From positions 1 through 36,241 of the forward strand of contig JAACWS010000031.1 of NCBI GenBank assembly GCA_009991955.1: 36,241 nucleotides of DNA. The letters are read 5' to 3'. The DNA is from Spirochaetales bacterium. GTDB lineage: Bacteria > Spirochaetota > Spirochaetia > DSM-27196 > Salinispiraceae. The translations under genes and the position numbers were made by a program. The notes below the pieces were generated by a model. That model had not been told where the DNA came from. It ran no database searches and saw only the letters and a list, made by a program, of their open reading frames with translations. Numbering within the stretch: position 1 is the first letter of the stretch; each line of letters opens with the position of its first letter. Below are positions 15,783-24,825 of the stretch, in pieces.

Positions 15783-17354
15783 ATGGTTCGAAATCTATTT
15801 AGCGCGTGGGTACTCATTCTCCTGGGAATCTTTACGGTACTTTCCCTTTCCGCCCAGGAAGACGCGGCACTTGAACTCCAAGACCTGGACTTTTCCCAAG
15901 CACGACTCAGCTTCGCTGGTCCAGCGGCTTTTTTACTTCGGGATGCCCGAATTGGAGACGATCGACTAGGGTTTCTTCTCCGACTAAACGACGAAGGACG
16001 ATGGAAGATCGCCGAAATTATCACTGCTACAAACGGCGATTTACCCTCGAATCTCATTTTGGATTTCGCTCGGTTCGAAGTCACCGATGATGGAACTCTG
16101 GCTATCGATGGTATTCTTTGGGACGGTGAACCCTACGCCACCGAAATTACCATTGCCCAGGACTCGACACTCGGTTTGCCTGGATTTCTTGACACCGGGT
16201 CATTCGTCGGAGCCTCCCTTGCCCGAGCCCTCGATGATGCCGATCTTTATCCCGGGACTGAATATAGGGAGGTCGTTCTGGAGCGAGACCAAGTTGTAGC
16301 AGAAATGTCTCAACTCGGCGAAACCCTCAATACCCAAATATCCGAGCTTGTAGGAGAGCGGACCAGGCTTGTCAGGGAATTATCGGAAGCGAAAGGCGCC
16401 CTGGATCAACTCCAAGAACAAAACGATTTCTTAGCCAGTGAACTTCAAACCCTACGAGAAGCCGTAGCACCTGTAGAGGAAATCAATCCCGAAGTCACCA
16501 CCGAGAAGACCACCGCCCTCGAAGAAAGGGTCAAGAACCTCGAGGAAGAAGTTCAACAAATGAACCAAAGGATAGTTGAACTAGAAACTGCCCAAGAAGT
16601 TACCCGGGTCGAGGCTGACACCCGTGGTGAGGGTCCAGAAATTAGCGCTGACGTCGATCTTCTCCTCAATCAAATACGTGAACTCCAACAGGCCAACGCT
16701 CTCATGGTTCAAGAAAAGGTCCTTATTGAGAATGAATTGCGAAGAACCTTTGCATGGGAGGGGTATCTGGCAGTGGTTGGAGACGAGTTTGCTCAAGAAC
16801 GGCACACAGGATTTACTGGCGCCTCCTCCGCTATGGGAAGTTGGGCCCAGTCTGAAGACGGGAAACGAATAGCACAAACCGACCCGACCCAGTATTTTGC
16901 CCGACTCGACCTTCCCGTGGTCCAGCAAAACGAAGCTCTACTGTACCAGGTAACCGCTCGTGCAACCGGCGAGGGGTGGGCGGGCCTCGGATTCCATATC
17001 TACGCCGACAAGTCCGTTCGTCAACGGGGTTACGGATTCGGAGAAAGTCTCCTGATCTGGCTGACCCGAGACCCCGAAGTCCACGGGACCGAAACGACCT
17101 ATCTCGAACTCTATCGATCCCGAGACGATGTTAACATGGAACGGGTATTACATGCGGCGATAGAAGAATCTCTTGCCCAAGACTTGCACATTGAAGTCCT
17201 CTACGAACCGGTACAGGATTTCATTACCCTAAGGGTAAATGGGGAGGAGAAAATCCGCTATAAGACCTGGTTCCAAATAGACTCTGGAGTCCAAGTTGCG
17301 CTGCGTAGTCTGGGTACAGCAGTATTCTCCGATCTTACGATTCGGTCTCGATAG
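15783..17354 (+). CDS. Secreted coiled-coil protein with C-terminal beta-sandwich-like domain
   Basis: A 523-residue exported protein of unknown family. A signal peptide covers about 1-25 (cleavage near SLSAQE). Residues about 26-145 are beta-rich; about 160-325 is a broken coiled coil in three stretches (one with ALEERVKNLEEEVQQMNQR); about 326-523 look like a concanavalin/LamG-type sandwich (WEGYLAVVGDEFAQERHTGF, GFHIYADKSVRQRGYGFGESLLIWL, LRVNGEEKIRYKTWF). The ATG at 15783 is chosen because it begins the signal peptide, with GAGGG 9 nt upstream; an in-frame ATG at 15726 would add 19 polar residues before it. Cell-surface or periplasmic binding to polysaccharide is a guess from the C-terminal fold. 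Confidence 0.72.
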   Translation: MVRNLFSAWVLILLGIFTVLSLSAQEDAALELQDLDFSQARLSFAGPAAFLLRDARIGDDRLGFLLRLNDEGRWKIAEIITATNGDLPSNLILDFARFEVTDDGTLAIDGILWDGEPYATEITIAQDSTLGLPGFLDTGSFVGASLARALDDADLYPGTEYREVVLERDQVVAEMSQLGETLNTQISELVGERTRLVRELSEAKGALDQLQEQNDFLASELQTLREAVAPVEEINPEVTTEKTTALEERVKNLEEEVQQMNQRIVELETAQEVTRVEADTRGEGPEISADVDLLLNQIRELQQANALMVQEKVLIENELRRTFAWEGYLAVVGDEFAQERHTGFTGASSAMGSWAQSEDGKRIAQTDPTQYFARLDLPVVQQNEALLYQVTARATGEGWAGLGFHIYADKSVRQRGYGFGESLLIWLTRDPEVHGTETTYLELYRSRDDVNMERVLHAAIEESLAQDLHIEVLYEPVQDFITLRVNGEEKIRYKTWFQIDSGVQVALRSLGTAVFSDLTIRSR

Positions 17355-17372
17355 AAAAACGGCGTCCGAGCG

Positions 17373-17381
17373 TGATATAGT
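17373..17381 (+). promoter_or_regulatory. Extended -10 element next to the transglycosylase start codon
   Basis: TGATATAGT (17373-17381): a TGn extension plus TATAGT, ending 8 nt before the ATG at 17390. No good -35 box is seen. It fits a leaderless or near-leaderless start. Confidence 0.4.
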
Positions 17382-17389
17382 GGGGATTC

Positions 17390-18142
17390 ATGACCCTTGC
17401 TCGGTTCGGACTATTTCGATTTCTCTTTCTCATTGGGGGAATACTGATTTTGTCGGGCAGTCCCCGGTTTGCCGAGGTGCGAAGAGTACCTCTCGAACTT
17501 CAACAGCAAGAATATAGGATTTACCGAAAAAGCCGTCTGCCGAGTTTGGTCATTCCCCGGAAGGCGGCTTTGTGGCTCGATAATCCCGAGGTATTGGTAG
17601 ACTTACAACCCTACTTAGAACAAGAAATTCCCGATCTTGCCCTCTTTAAAGCTCCGGAGCTTCAGAATTTTGTCATCGATTTTTTTGTCGAACTTACACG
17701 AAACGAAGAAGTCGCCCTCACAACCCTCTATTACTCAAATTTCTATGAGGTTTCACCGGTGTTGGCCTTTTCTGTGGCGTATCACGAGAGCCGATTCTTG
17801 CCCAACGCAGTGAACCAAAATCCGACATCTATCGATCGGGGGATTTTTCAGTTAAACAATCTGAGTTTCCCTCGGCTTAGCGAAGCGGATTTTTTCGATA
17901 TTGGGGTCAATGTTCGTAACGGTATTTCGCACTTAGATTGGTGTTTATCGGTAGTAGATACGGTTGAAGAAGCTCTCGGGGTATACAACGCAGGTCTTTC
18001 TCGAATTCGTCGCGGGGAATATCCGCCAACCACCCTCATCTATATCCGACGAATTATGAATTACCATGAAACCCTCGGGCGGGAACTAGTACAATACGTG
18101 GCTGCCCGGTTGGCAAGATTGTCCGAAGGAAGGGGCCTATGA
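17390..18142 (+). CDS. SLT-type lytic transglycosylase
   Basis: A 250-residue exported peptidoglycan-cleaving enzyme. A hydrophobic signal or anchor covers about 1-28. The SLT domain (about 105-235) has catalytic Glu133 in YHESRF, followed by the substrate-groove segment RGIFQLN (where GLMQ-type motifs occur in classic Slt) and the late YNAG motif. These enzymes cleave the MurNAc-GlcNAc bond to form 1,6-anhydro ends, for wall turnover or appendage insertion. There is no Shine-Dalgarno upstream; an extended -10 lies 8 nt from the ATG. The stop is 12 nt before the pheA start. LysM or other wall-binding domains are absent. Confidence 0.85.
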   Translation: MTLARFGLFRFLFLIGGILILSGSPRFAEVRRVPLELQQQEYRIYRKSRLPSLVIPRKAALWLDNPEVLVDLQPYLEQEIPDLALFKAPELQNFVIDFFVELTRNEEVALTTLYYSNFYEVSPVLAFSVAYHESRFLPNAVNQNPTSIDRGIFQLNNLSFPRLSEADFFDIGVNVRNGISHLDWCLSVVDTVEEALGVYNAGLSRIRRGEYPPTTLIYIRRIMNYHETLGRELVQYVAARLARLSEGRGL

Positions 18143-18148
18143 TAGAAT
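18119..18148 (+). promoter_or_regulatory. Putative pheA promoter adjoining the start codon
   Basis: TTGTCC (18119-18124), 18-nt spacer, extended -10 TGA-TAGAAT (TAGAAT at 18143-18148), then 6 nt to the ATG at 18155. It lies in the 3' end of the transglycosylase gene. Predicted transcription begins at the ATG itself, and there is no well-placed Shine-Dalgarno. Confidence 0.55.
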
Positions 18149-18154
18149 CGATCC

Positions 18155-19009
18155 ATGGTTCATCAATCGAATATTCGAGCCGCCTTTCAAGGCGAGCGCG
18201 GGGCGTACAGCGAGACCGCCGTACGAACCTTTTTTTCCGATCCTCTGCCGGTTCCCTGCCGCCACTTTCTGGATGTTTTCCAACTCGTGCAAAACAGAAG
18301 CGTCGACTGTGGGGTGCTCCCCTTCGAGAATGCCCTCACCGGCTCGATTCATGAGAATTTTGATCTGCTCTTGCAATTCCCCGAAATAACAATCCTTGGG
18401 GAAGTAAAGATCCGTATCGAACATAGCCTCCTAGGACTGGCAGATGCCCAGCTGTCGGACATTCGACAAGTACTGAGCCACCCCCAAGGATTACTTCAAT
18501 GTGAAGCTTTTCTTGATTCCCATGGAGATTGGGAGAGAATACCCCACTACGATACAGCAGGCTCGGTTGCGGATATTGTAAAGTCGAAAGATATATCGAA
18601 AGGGGCGATAGCAAACTCGTTGGCCGCGGAGATTTATGGGGCTCGAGTTCTGGCCGAGGGAATCGAAACCAACCGCGAAAATTACACCCGTTTTTTTGTC
18701 ATTGGAAGATCGGACGAGCCTAGACCCGAATGGACCAAACCCTTGGGCCTAGCCGCCGATAAAGGGAGCATTGTCTTTAGTACCCGAGACAAGCCCGGGG
18801 CTCTCTTGGAAGCTATGCAAGCTCTTGCGGCTCGGCAGTTGAATCTTCAAAAAATCGAAAGCCGTCCTATTCACGGCAAGCCCTGGACCTACATGTTCTA
18901 CCTGGACTTTGATTTGCCCGCCAATCGTGATCTGCTCACCGAAGCCCTAGAAGAACTGGCCTTTCATAGCGAGAACGTTCGGGTTTTGGGGGTCTACCGT
19001 CGAGGCTGA
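18155..19009 (+). CDS. pheA: Prephenate dehydratase
   Basis: A 284-residue monofunctional enzyme converting prephenate to phenylpyruvate in phenylalanine biosynthesis. The catalytic periplasmic-binding-like domain (about 8-185) has GERGAYSE (13-20), PFENALTGSI (56-65) and the essential Thr178-Arg179-Phe180. The C-terminal ACT regulatory domain (about 203-284) has the phenylalanine-binding GALL (215-218) and ESRP (235-238), so feedback inhibition by phenylalanine is expected. No chorismate mutase domain is attached. The gene is convergent with the unknown at 19026, 16 nt apart, and is preceded by an internal promoter with almost no leader. Confidence 0.93.
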   Translation: MVHQSNIRAAFQGERGAYSETAVRTFFSDPLPVPCRHFLDVFQLVQNRSVDCGVLPFENALTGSIHENFDLLLQFPEITILGEVKIRIEHSLLGLADAQLSDIRQVLSHPQGLLQCEAFLDSHGDWERIPHYDTAGSVADIVKSKDISKGAIANSLAAEIYGARVLAEGIETNRENYTRFFVIGRSDEPRPEWTKPLGLAADKGSIVFSTRDKPGALLEAMQALAARQLNLQKIESRPIHGKPWTYMFYLDFDLPANRDLLTEALEELAFHSENVRVLGVYRRG

Positions 19010-19025
19010 GAGATGTTTGGGGTTT

Positions 19026-20432
19026 TTATTGGTTAATACCGAGTTTTTTCAACTGTTCTTGTTCATCTTTTTTGGCGATGAACTCGTGTTTTTTTTGGCT
19101 CGCGCTTTGAAGGCTGTTTTGTACCCCGGTAATTTCAATTTTAATTCCCTTTACCTGTTCTCTTTGGCTACGATCAACCTCGGCCTTGAAGAAGGTGTCC
19201 AGGGCATCAAGGTGCCAAAGAATTTCCTGGACTTCGACGAGATTTTTGTCGAGCAGGGTATAAAGCTGGTCTTGATCGGCGATTTGAATCTTTCGGTAGG
19301 TTTGACTTTGTTTGTTATAAAATCCCTGAAGTAGCCTCGCCTTCTTGTCGACGCCGGCAGCAAAGTTAGAGAAATTCAGTTCTTTTGGTGTGTGTGCGGA
19401 AGTCACCGGATCGACGAGCTCGATCTCGTAGAGAACTTCCGTTTGTTTGCCGCTACTAAGTTGGATAATCCAATCTTTGAACTTTTCCATTAAGCCCCGG
19501 GGCCGATTCGCCAAAAGTTCGCTATTCTCCCGGAGTTTGATAAGCGCCAGTTCCATGTGCCGTGATGCGGTGCCCAGATTACGCAATCCCTCAACGAGAA
19601 TGTCGTTCAAATTCTGGCCCAATTTTTTACTCTGGGCCTGGGTTTTTTGGGGCACTTCGAGATTAGCAAAAACTTTTTTACGGGCTTCTTGGGTATTCTC
19701 ACCAAAATCCTCGTCGTAAATTTCTTCAACCAACTCGGCAAAAAATGGCTGGGCTATACCTGCGGTTGGAAACTGTTTTTTTATTTCTTTAATGAAAAGG
19801 TCTCGAGGTATCGACGTGCCCAGGTCGAGTCGGGTCATTATTTTTGATCGAACTTCAACCTTATACTCTTCTCTTTTTGTAAAAGTAATGTGCTTGAGTT
19901 GGGTGTTGATTTCTGCGGCTATTTTGGCGCATTGATGAATACTTGAGGTTATGGCACCGGCGGCAAAGTTGTCACTGCCCTTTTGTATCCTTTCGAGGAC
20001 CGTCGCAAGAGCACGGGTAGTCGGTTTGGTAGAGTGGGGCGAGAAATCGTTCCAACGAATGAAGCGGAGCATCGCTAACTGGGCCCTCAGGTCTTTAAGG
20101 GTAAGGACATCGGGGGCAAAGCTCACGTAGTTGTTCAAAAAATCAAACTGAGCGTCGTATTCACTCAAACGAATCGACAGTTCATCCTCGGAATAGGCTT
20201 CGGGCAGGGGTACGTCTTCAGGAGGAGTAACTTCGGAAATCTGCTTTTCTTTGCGGTAAGGGTCGCTTTTTAGGACCCCCTTTTTTTGGCAAAGTAGAAC
20301 TACCGAATTGATGTTGCTGTGAAGGGTTCGGTAGTTTTCTTTGATCTGGGACATCACTGCGGTAGTGAGGTAAGAGTATTTTTGATTGATTGCTTCTTGT
20401 ACCTGGTCAACAAATTCGGAATTACCGCTCAT
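19026..20432 (-). CDS. Large helical cytoplasmic protein, unrecognised
   Basis: A 468-residue protein without signal peptide or membrane segment that I do not recognise. It is charged and mostly helical, with Lys- and Gln-rich stretches; the last 90 residues (about 375-468) are likely coiled coil. No catalytic motif, P-loop or metal cluster is visible. It has the look of a lineage-specific structural or scaffolding protein. The ATG at 20432 is supported by the end of homogeneous coding character and by a TATAGT box 7 nt upstream; an AGGTAG within the 7-nt gap could serve as a Shine-Dalgarno only on a leadered transcript. It lies downstream of leuS on the same strand, 70 nt away, but probably has its own promoter. 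Confidence 0.72.
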   Translation of the reverse strand: MSGNSEFVDQVQEAINQKYSYLTTAVMSQIKENYRTLHSNINSVVLLCQKKGVLKSDPYRKEKQISEVTPPEDVPLPEAYSEDELSIRLSEYDAQFDFLNNYVSFAPDVLTLKDLRAQLAMLRFIRWNDFSPHSTKPTTRALATVLERIQKGSDNFAAGAITSSIHQCAKIAAEINTQLKHITFTKREEYKVEVRSKIMTRLDLGTSIPRDLFIKEIKKQFPTAGIAQPFFAELVEEIYDEDFGENTQEARKKVFANLEVPQKTQAQSKKLGQNLNDILVEGLRNLGTASRHMELALIKLRENSELLANRPRGLMEKFKDWIIQLSSGKQTEVLYEIELVDPVTSAHTPKELNFSNFAAGVDKKARLLQGFYNKQSQTYRKIQIADQDQLYTLLDKNLVEVQEILWHLDALDTFFKAEVDRSQREQVKGIKIEITGVQNSLQSASQKKHEFIAKKDEQEQLKKLGINQ

Positions 20433-20439
20433 ACTACCT

Positions 20440-20445
20440 ACTATA
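20440..20445 (-). promoter_or_regulatory. -10-like box next to the start of the 468-residue protein
   Basis: TATAGT on the minus strand (20445-20440), 7 nt before the ATG at 20432. I see no good -35 at the right distance, so the call is weak on its own and is listed because it repeats the spacing seen at carD and slt. Confidence 0.35.
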
Positions 20446-20502
20446 CCTTAAGTTTTCGTAAAATGCATCGGATTCAGGCTACCCCGGAGACAGCCCCGAG
20501 GT

Positions 20503-23055
20503 CTACCCACGAGGCTTGACTACGAAGTTCACCAGCCGGCCGGGTACGGCCACGACCTTGAGAACCTGGGAGCTTTCTAAATACTCCTGTATCCGATCGT
20601 TGGCCCGAGCCAGGGCTTCCAGTTCCGTGGCCCCTAGGTCTCGGGCAGCCATAATTTTGGCTCGAAGTTTGCCGTTTACCTGCAGAACTATTTCGACCTC
20701 GTCGTCGATGGTCAGGGCTGGATCGAAGTCTGGGAAGGGCTCGTAGGCCAGGGTCGACTTGTTGCCTTCCCTTTGCCAAAGCTCTTCGGCCAGGTGAGGA
20801 GCGTAGGGTGCGAAGCAGAGGATAAAAGGGGCCCAGGTTCCTTTGAACCGGTGTTCGAATTTATAAGAATCATTTACAAAGATCATCATTTGGCTAATGG
20901 CCGTGTTGAAGTCGAGGGAATTGGTGTCCTCGCCAACTTTCTTGATGGTCTTGTGGAGGGATTTTTTGAGCTCAACCGGTGCCTGGTCGTCAACGATAGG
21001 CTTTTCGGCCAAGCGCCAAATTCTATCGAGGAAGCGATGGATACCGATGAGCCCGTTGGTATTCCATGGTTTACTTTGGCGAAGGGGCCCCATGAACATC
21101 TCGTACAGTCGCATAGAGTCCGCACCAAATTCCTGGATAATATCGTCTGGATTAATAACATTTTTCAGACTCTTGGACATCTTCGCAATGACTTGGCTGA
21201 CTGGGAGGCCGGTCTTGGTCTCTTTCCAAGAACCTTGACTGACTTCCTCGACCTCGTCGGTGGGTACCAGGGTCCCATCGCTTCGCTGATAGGCATAACT
21301 GGTAATCATTCCTTGATTTACCAGCCGGTGGAAGGGTTCGACCGTGTTTACCGCCCCAATATCGTAGAGCACCTTGTGCCAGAACCGAGCGTAGAGGAGG
21401 TGAAGAACGGCGTGCTCGGCCCCACCAACGTAGAGATCGACGGGCATCCAGTAGTCTATCTTATCCCGGCCTGCAAACTCCTTGTCGTTGGTTGGGTCAA
21501 GATACCGCAGGTAGTACCAGCAGCTTCCAGCCCACTGGGGCATCGTATTGGTTTCCCGTTTGCCTGGAATACCCGAGCCATCGGGGAGGGTGGTGTTCAC
21601 CCAGTCGGTGACCGTAGCCAAGGGGCTCTCTCCAGTGCCCGCAGGCTTGTAGCTTTCAACCATCGGGAGGGCCAGGGGTAACTGGTCCTCAGGAATAGGG
21701 TAAATGGCTCCTTCATCGGTCAGGACCAAAGGAATCGGCTCACCCCAGTACCTCTGGCGGCTAAAAATCCAGTCTCGCAACTTATAGTTAATCGCCCTAC
21801 GCCCCAGACCTTGCTGTTCGAGCCAGGTGATAATTTTTTCTTTACAGTCCTGGGTTGAAAGACCAGAGAAATCCCCCGAGTTAATTGCAAACCCTTCCTC
21901 GGTGGTGGCTTCTTCCATAGGAAGCGAAACGGTTCCACCCTTTTCGGAAGCTACAACCCGAATAATGTCCAGACCAAATTTCAGCGCAAAGGCAAAGTCT
22001 CGCTCGTCGTGGGCGGGAACCGCCATTATGGCCCCTGTGCCGTAGGAAATGAGAATATAGTCGCTGATCCAGATAGGAATCTTCTTCCCGTTCATGGGAT
22101 TTACAGCGTAGGCTCCGGTAAAGGCACCGGTTTTATCTTTGGCCAGGTCGGTTCGCTCCAAGTCGCTCTTGAGAGCCGCTTGCTGCTGATACTTTTGAAC
22201 CTCGGCCCTATGCTCTGGAGTCGAAATGGCATCTACCAGGGGATGCTCGGGGGAAAGAACCATATACGTCGCCCCAAAAAGGGTATCTGGCCGGGTCGTA
22301 TAGACCTCTAACGAACCTTCATGATCGGCAAGGGAAAACCGTACGTTGGCACCGACACTCTTTCCAATCCAGTTTCTCTGCATCGCTTTGATACTCTCGG
22401 GCCAATCCAAGTCCTCGAGGTCGTTCAGGAGCCTTTCGGCGTACTCGGTAATCTTGAGCATCCACTGCCGGAGGGGCTTTCGCACAACCGGGTGCCCGCC
22501 GATTTCGCTTCGAGGACCTTCGGAACTTTGGATAACTTCCTCATTTGCCAAAACCGTCCCCAGGGCCTCGCAGTACCAAACAGGAATCTCCGCCAGGTAG
22601 GCCAGTCCCTTCTTGTAAAGTTGCAGGAAGATCCACTGGGTCCATTTGTAGTAGGTCGCCTCGTGGGTCGAAATTTCTCTGTCCCAATCATAGGAAAATC
22701 CTAATCGCCTTATTTGTTGACGAAATTTTTCGATGTTTTGTTTAGTGGTGATTTCCGGATGGGTACCAGTCTTAATGGCGTAGGTTTCGGCTGGCAGGCC
22801 AAAGCTATCGAACCCCATGGGATGGAGAACCCGATGGCCCTTCATTCGCAGGTATCGACAGTAAATGTCCGTGGCCGTATACCCCTCGGGATGGCCAACG
22901 TGCAGACCAGCACCGCTTGGATAGGGAAACATATCGAGAACGTAGGTTCGTTTTTCTTTTGGTACCGAGGAATCTTCGGTTACTTTGAAGGTGTTGTTTT
23001 CTTCCCAATACTGTTGCCATTTTAGTTCGATTTCGTGAAAAGGGTACTTGCTCAT
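20503..23055 (-). CDS. leuS: Leucyl-tRNA synthetase
   Basis: An 850-residue class I synthetase charging tRNA-Leu. The catalytic HIGH-type motif is HVGH in [16 protein letters not shown], and the KMSKS loop is intact ([11 protein letters not shown]). The CP1 editing domain is present, with [14 protein letters not shown] and [12 protein letters not shown], so hydrolytic proofreading of mischarged tRNA is expected. The C-terminal anticodon and VNGKLRAKI regions are complete, so length is normal. The ATG at 23055 ([10 protein letters not shown]) is chosen because homologues begin there; the frame is open 37 codons further up. No Shine-Dalgarno is evident; a TATACT box lies 19 nt upstream and an intrinsic terminator ends 66 nt upstream. 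Confidence 0.96.
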   Translation of the reverse strand: MSKYPFHEIELKWQQYWEENNTFKVTEDSSVPKEKRTYVLDMFPYPSGAGLHVGHPEGYTATDIYCRYLRMKGHRVLHPMGFDSFGLPAETYAIKTGTHPEITTKQNIEKFRQQIRRLGFSYDWDREISTHEATYYKWTQWIFLQLYKKGLAYLAEIPVWYCEALGTVLANEEVIQSSEGPRSEIGGHPVVRKPLRQWMLKITEYAERLLNDLEDLDWPESIKAMQRNWIGKSVGANVRFSLADHEGSLEVYTTRPDTLFGATYMVLSPEHPLVDAISTPEHRAEVQKYQQQAALKSDLERTDLAKDKTGAFTGAYAVNPMNGKKIPIWISDYILISYGTGAIMAVPAHDERDFAFALKFGLDIIRVVASEKGGTVSLPMEEATTEEGFAINSGDFSGLSTQDCKEKIITWLEQQGLGRRAINYKLRDWIFSRQRYWGEPIPLVLTDEGAIYPIPEDQLPLALPMVESYKPAGTGESPLATVTDWVNTTLPDGSGIPGKRETNTMPQWAGSCWYYLRYLDPTNDKEFAGRDKIDYWMPVDLYVGGAEHAVLHLLYARFWHKVLYDIGAVNTVEPFHRLVNQGMITSYAYQRSDGTLVPTDEVEEVSQGSWKETKTGLPVSQVIAKMSKSLKNVINPDDIIQEFGADSMRLYEMFMGPLRQSKPWNTNGLIGIHRFLDRIWRLAEKPIVDDQAPVELKKSLHKTIKKVGEDTNSLDFNTAISQMMIFVNDSYKFEHRFKGTWAPFILCFAPYAPHLAEELWQREGNKSTLAYEPFPDFDPALTIDDEVEIVLQVNGKLRAKIMAARDLGATELEALARANDRIQEYLESSQVLKVVAVPGRLVNFVVKPRG

Positions 23056-23074
23056 GGAAAGGATAGTAGCCCGG

Positions 23075-23080
23075 AGTATA
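23075..23080 (-). promoter_or_regulatory. -10-like box upstream of leuS
   Basis: TATACT on the minus strand, 5 of 6 to consensus, 19 nt before the leuS ATG. The nearest TTGTCA is only 14 nt upstream of it, too close for a normal -35. Confidence 0.3.
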
Positions 23081-23121
23081 GGTTCGGTGCAAGTTGACAA
23101 GATGCCGGCGGTGCTTTGGGC

Positions 23122-23158
23122 AAAAAAAACCCCCGGGAAAGGAGGTAAAACCCGGGGG
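23122..23158 (-). terminator. Strong intrinsic terminator upstream of leuS
   Basis: Read on the minus strand: CCCCCGGG, a 13-nt loop, CCCGGGGG, then eight consecutive T (23129-23122). The 8-bp all-GC stem is perfect. It ends 66 nt before leuS and would stop transcripts coming from the CorC gene or from a leader/sRNA in the gap. Confidence 0.88.
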
Positions 23159-23446
23159 ATCGCCAATAAACGCTCTTTTTACTGCTCAAAAAAAGAACGA
23201 TACCAAAAAGGAGGTCTTGTTCTGACCGAAGGCGAGCCGGTCAGCTAATCTGTTCACAGTCGAAAAACAACAGATAAAAAATTACGTTACAACAATCGGA
23301 ACAGAATTTTTGCGTGGAGCCGGAAAAACAGTTTGAGCTTTTTACCTGAAAAGATGGGCTCAAAAGGAATCCAGTTGCCAACCGGCCCCCTCATTGAAAA
23401 CTCCCATGAAGAAGTCGTGGAAATATATAGAGGCTAAAGAATTATG

Positions 23447-24703
23447 TCAATTGGAATTGGGATGAAATGTGACCTTTAAAATCTGTTTTCGGGAAATTTT
23501 GTCGATAACAAAAGTTCCATATTCCAAAGCCACCGAGTCACCCACCTGGGGAAACGAGTCGGTTATCGCCGCTATATATCCCCCGACCGTATCTACTGAC
23601 TTATCTCGGTCTATCTCTTGGCCGAGCCAATCTTCGAGAAGGTGGAATGGGCTGTCTCCTTGGATAGTCAGGGTTCCCGATGGGTTGTGGACTATTGGTC
23701 GAATTTCTTTTTCTTCGTGCTCGTCGTAAAGTTCGCCTATTATCTCTTCTACCAGATCTTCCATAGTAATGACCCCGGCCAATCCACCATATTCGTCGAG
23801 AACAACCGCGAGGTTGAGTCGCTCGGCTTTCAGTTTTCCAAAGACCCTGTGGATTTTCCAGCTCTCGGGAACTACCACCGGATCCAGCATGATTTCCTTG
23901 AGGATTTCGGGCTTTTTACCCTCCAGAGCCTTAGAGTAGAGAGCCTTAATTACATCTTTTTCGAGGACTATTCCGACGATATGTTCCGGATCCTTATGAT
24001 AAACAGGAATCCGAGAGAATCCAGCCTCGGTAATGAGTCCAAGGGCCTCGTCAAGGTTCATGTTCTGGGGAAGGCTGAACACCTTCGTTCGGTGGGTCAT
24101 GACCGCATGAACGGTCACATCGCTAAATCGAAACACCCGGCGTACCATACGGCTGCGGTAGGTTTCAAGGAGGCCAAGGGTTTCTGCGTGTTTTATCATG
24201 TGGAGTATACCGTCGAGGGTGAGACTATTTCGGCCCTTTCCCTTGCTCGCTTTGGCTACCAGCTTTGTTAGAAGGCTTAAAACCCAAATCAAAGGGTAAA
24301 AAAGGACCGAGAGGGCGTAAATTATTTGGCAGGTATACAGGACAATTGCCCGGTTATTGAGAATGGCGTATTGCTTCGGAAGAATCTCCCCAAAAATGAG
24401 AATGAGGAGGGTTAGAATACCCGTAGTGTAACCAAGGGCGAGGCTACCAAAGAATTTTATGGTGAGCTGAGTAGACAAGACCGAGAGAGCAATGTTTACC
24501 AGGTTGTTCCCGATGAGTACGGTCGACAATAAATTATCGGGCCTATTATGTAAGTTAAGTATAAGAGCCCCACGACGAGGATGTTTTTTTCGAAGGGACT
24601 CAATGTCCATAAGCGAAAGGCTTGTAAAGGCGGTTTCGGAGCCGGAAAAAAAAGCGGAAAGGCCTAGGAGTACGATCAACCCAAATAGATAGCCAGAATT
24701 CAT
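23447..24703 (-). CDS. CorC/HlyC-family (CNNM + CBS) membrane protein
   Basis: A 418-residue inner-membrane protein of the hemolysin C/CorC group, linked to magnesium or cobalt efflux and ion homeostasis. The CNNM/DUF21 membrane domain covers about 1-180 (FFSGSETAFTSLS near the start, GNNLVNIALSVLST, FGEILPKQYA). A pair of CBS domains follows (about 195-320: VMTHRTKVFSLP, GFSRIPVYHKDPEHIVGIV, LNLAVVLDEYGGLAGVITMEDLVEEIIGE). The C-terminal CorC_HlyC domain covers about 335-418. GAGG lies about 6-9 nt before the ATG, with a promoter upstream. The gene is on its own; the long non-coding stretch begins at its stop. Confidence 0.92.
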   Translation of the reverse strand: MNSGYLFGLIVLLGLSAFFSGSETAFTSLSLMDIESLRKKHPRRGALILNLHNRPDNLLSTVLIGNNLVNIALSVLSTQLTIKFFGSLALGYTTGILTLLILIFGEILPKQYAILNNRAIVLYTCQIIYALSVLFYPLIWVLSLLTKLVAKASKGKGRNSLTLDGILHMIKHAETLGLLETYRSRMVRRVFRFSDVTVHAVMTHRTKVFSLPQNMNLDEALGLITEAGFSRIPVYHKDPEHIVGIVLEKDVIKALYSKALEGKKPEILKEIMLDPVVVPESWKIHRVFGKLKAERLNLAVVLDEYGGLAGVITMEDLVEEIIGELYDEHEEKEIRPIVHNPSGTLTIQGDSPFHLLEDWLGQEIDRDKSVDTVGGYIAAITDSFPQVGDSVALEYGTFVIDKISRKQILKVTFHPNSN

Positions 24704-24745
24704 GGGTTGACCTCGATAGACGGAGGTTCATCTTGCATAGGCAAC

Positions 24746-24775
24746 ATTGTAAGGGATAGTGCTAGGTCCAATCAA
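24746..24775 (-). promoter_or_regulatory. Putative promoter of the CorC gene
   Basis: Minus strand: TTGATT (24775-24770), 18-nt spacer, TACAAT (24751-24746). It gives a leader of about 35-40 nt before the ATG at 24703. Confidence 0.45.
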
Positions 24776-24779
24776 GGGA

Positions 24780-24807
24780 GAGAACCGGGGTGATGGTCTC
24801 GGTTCTC
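24780..24807 (-). terminator. Hairpin after the thioredoxin gene
   Basis: Perfect 8-bp inverted repeat GAGAACCG / CGGTTCTC with a 12-nt loop, 19 nt beyond the thioredoxin stop. No T-run follows, so it is a weak or non-canonical terminator, or a 3'-stabilising hairpin. Confidence 0.4.
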
Positions 24808-24825
24808 CTACCTTGTTGATGGAGT

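Larger units (their letters stand above)
23056..23446. other. 391-bp non-coding stretch between leuS and the CorC gene, hairpin-rich
   Basis: No convincing gene here. Besides the terminator at 23122-23158 it contains a series of short inverted repeats: 23222-23244 (CTGACCG/CGGTCAG, perfect 7 bp), 23250-23273 (CTGTT/AACAG), 23332-23364 (TTTGAGC/GCTCAAA, perfect 7 bp) and 23371-23385 (6 bp with a 3-nt loop). Read on the minus strand they precede the terminator, as a structured 3' UTR, leader or small RNA would. I could not match it to tmRNA, 6S, RNase P, SRP RNA or a T-box. Confidence 0.4.

Noticed and set aside
16501-16630. Repeat array in the coiled-coil protein gene
   Set aside because: Apparent Glu/Gln codon repetition reflects heptad composition and not true DNA repeats.
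20773-21681. 302-residue plus-strand open frame opposite leuS
   Set aside because: Antisense to a highly conserved synthetase region, with no Shine-Dalgarno or recognisable domain.
23056-23446. T-box, tmRNA, RNase P, 6S or SRP RNA upstream of leuS
   Set aside because: The conserved sequence blocks of these RNAs, such as the T-box bulge sequence, were not found; only generic hairpins and a terminator are visible.
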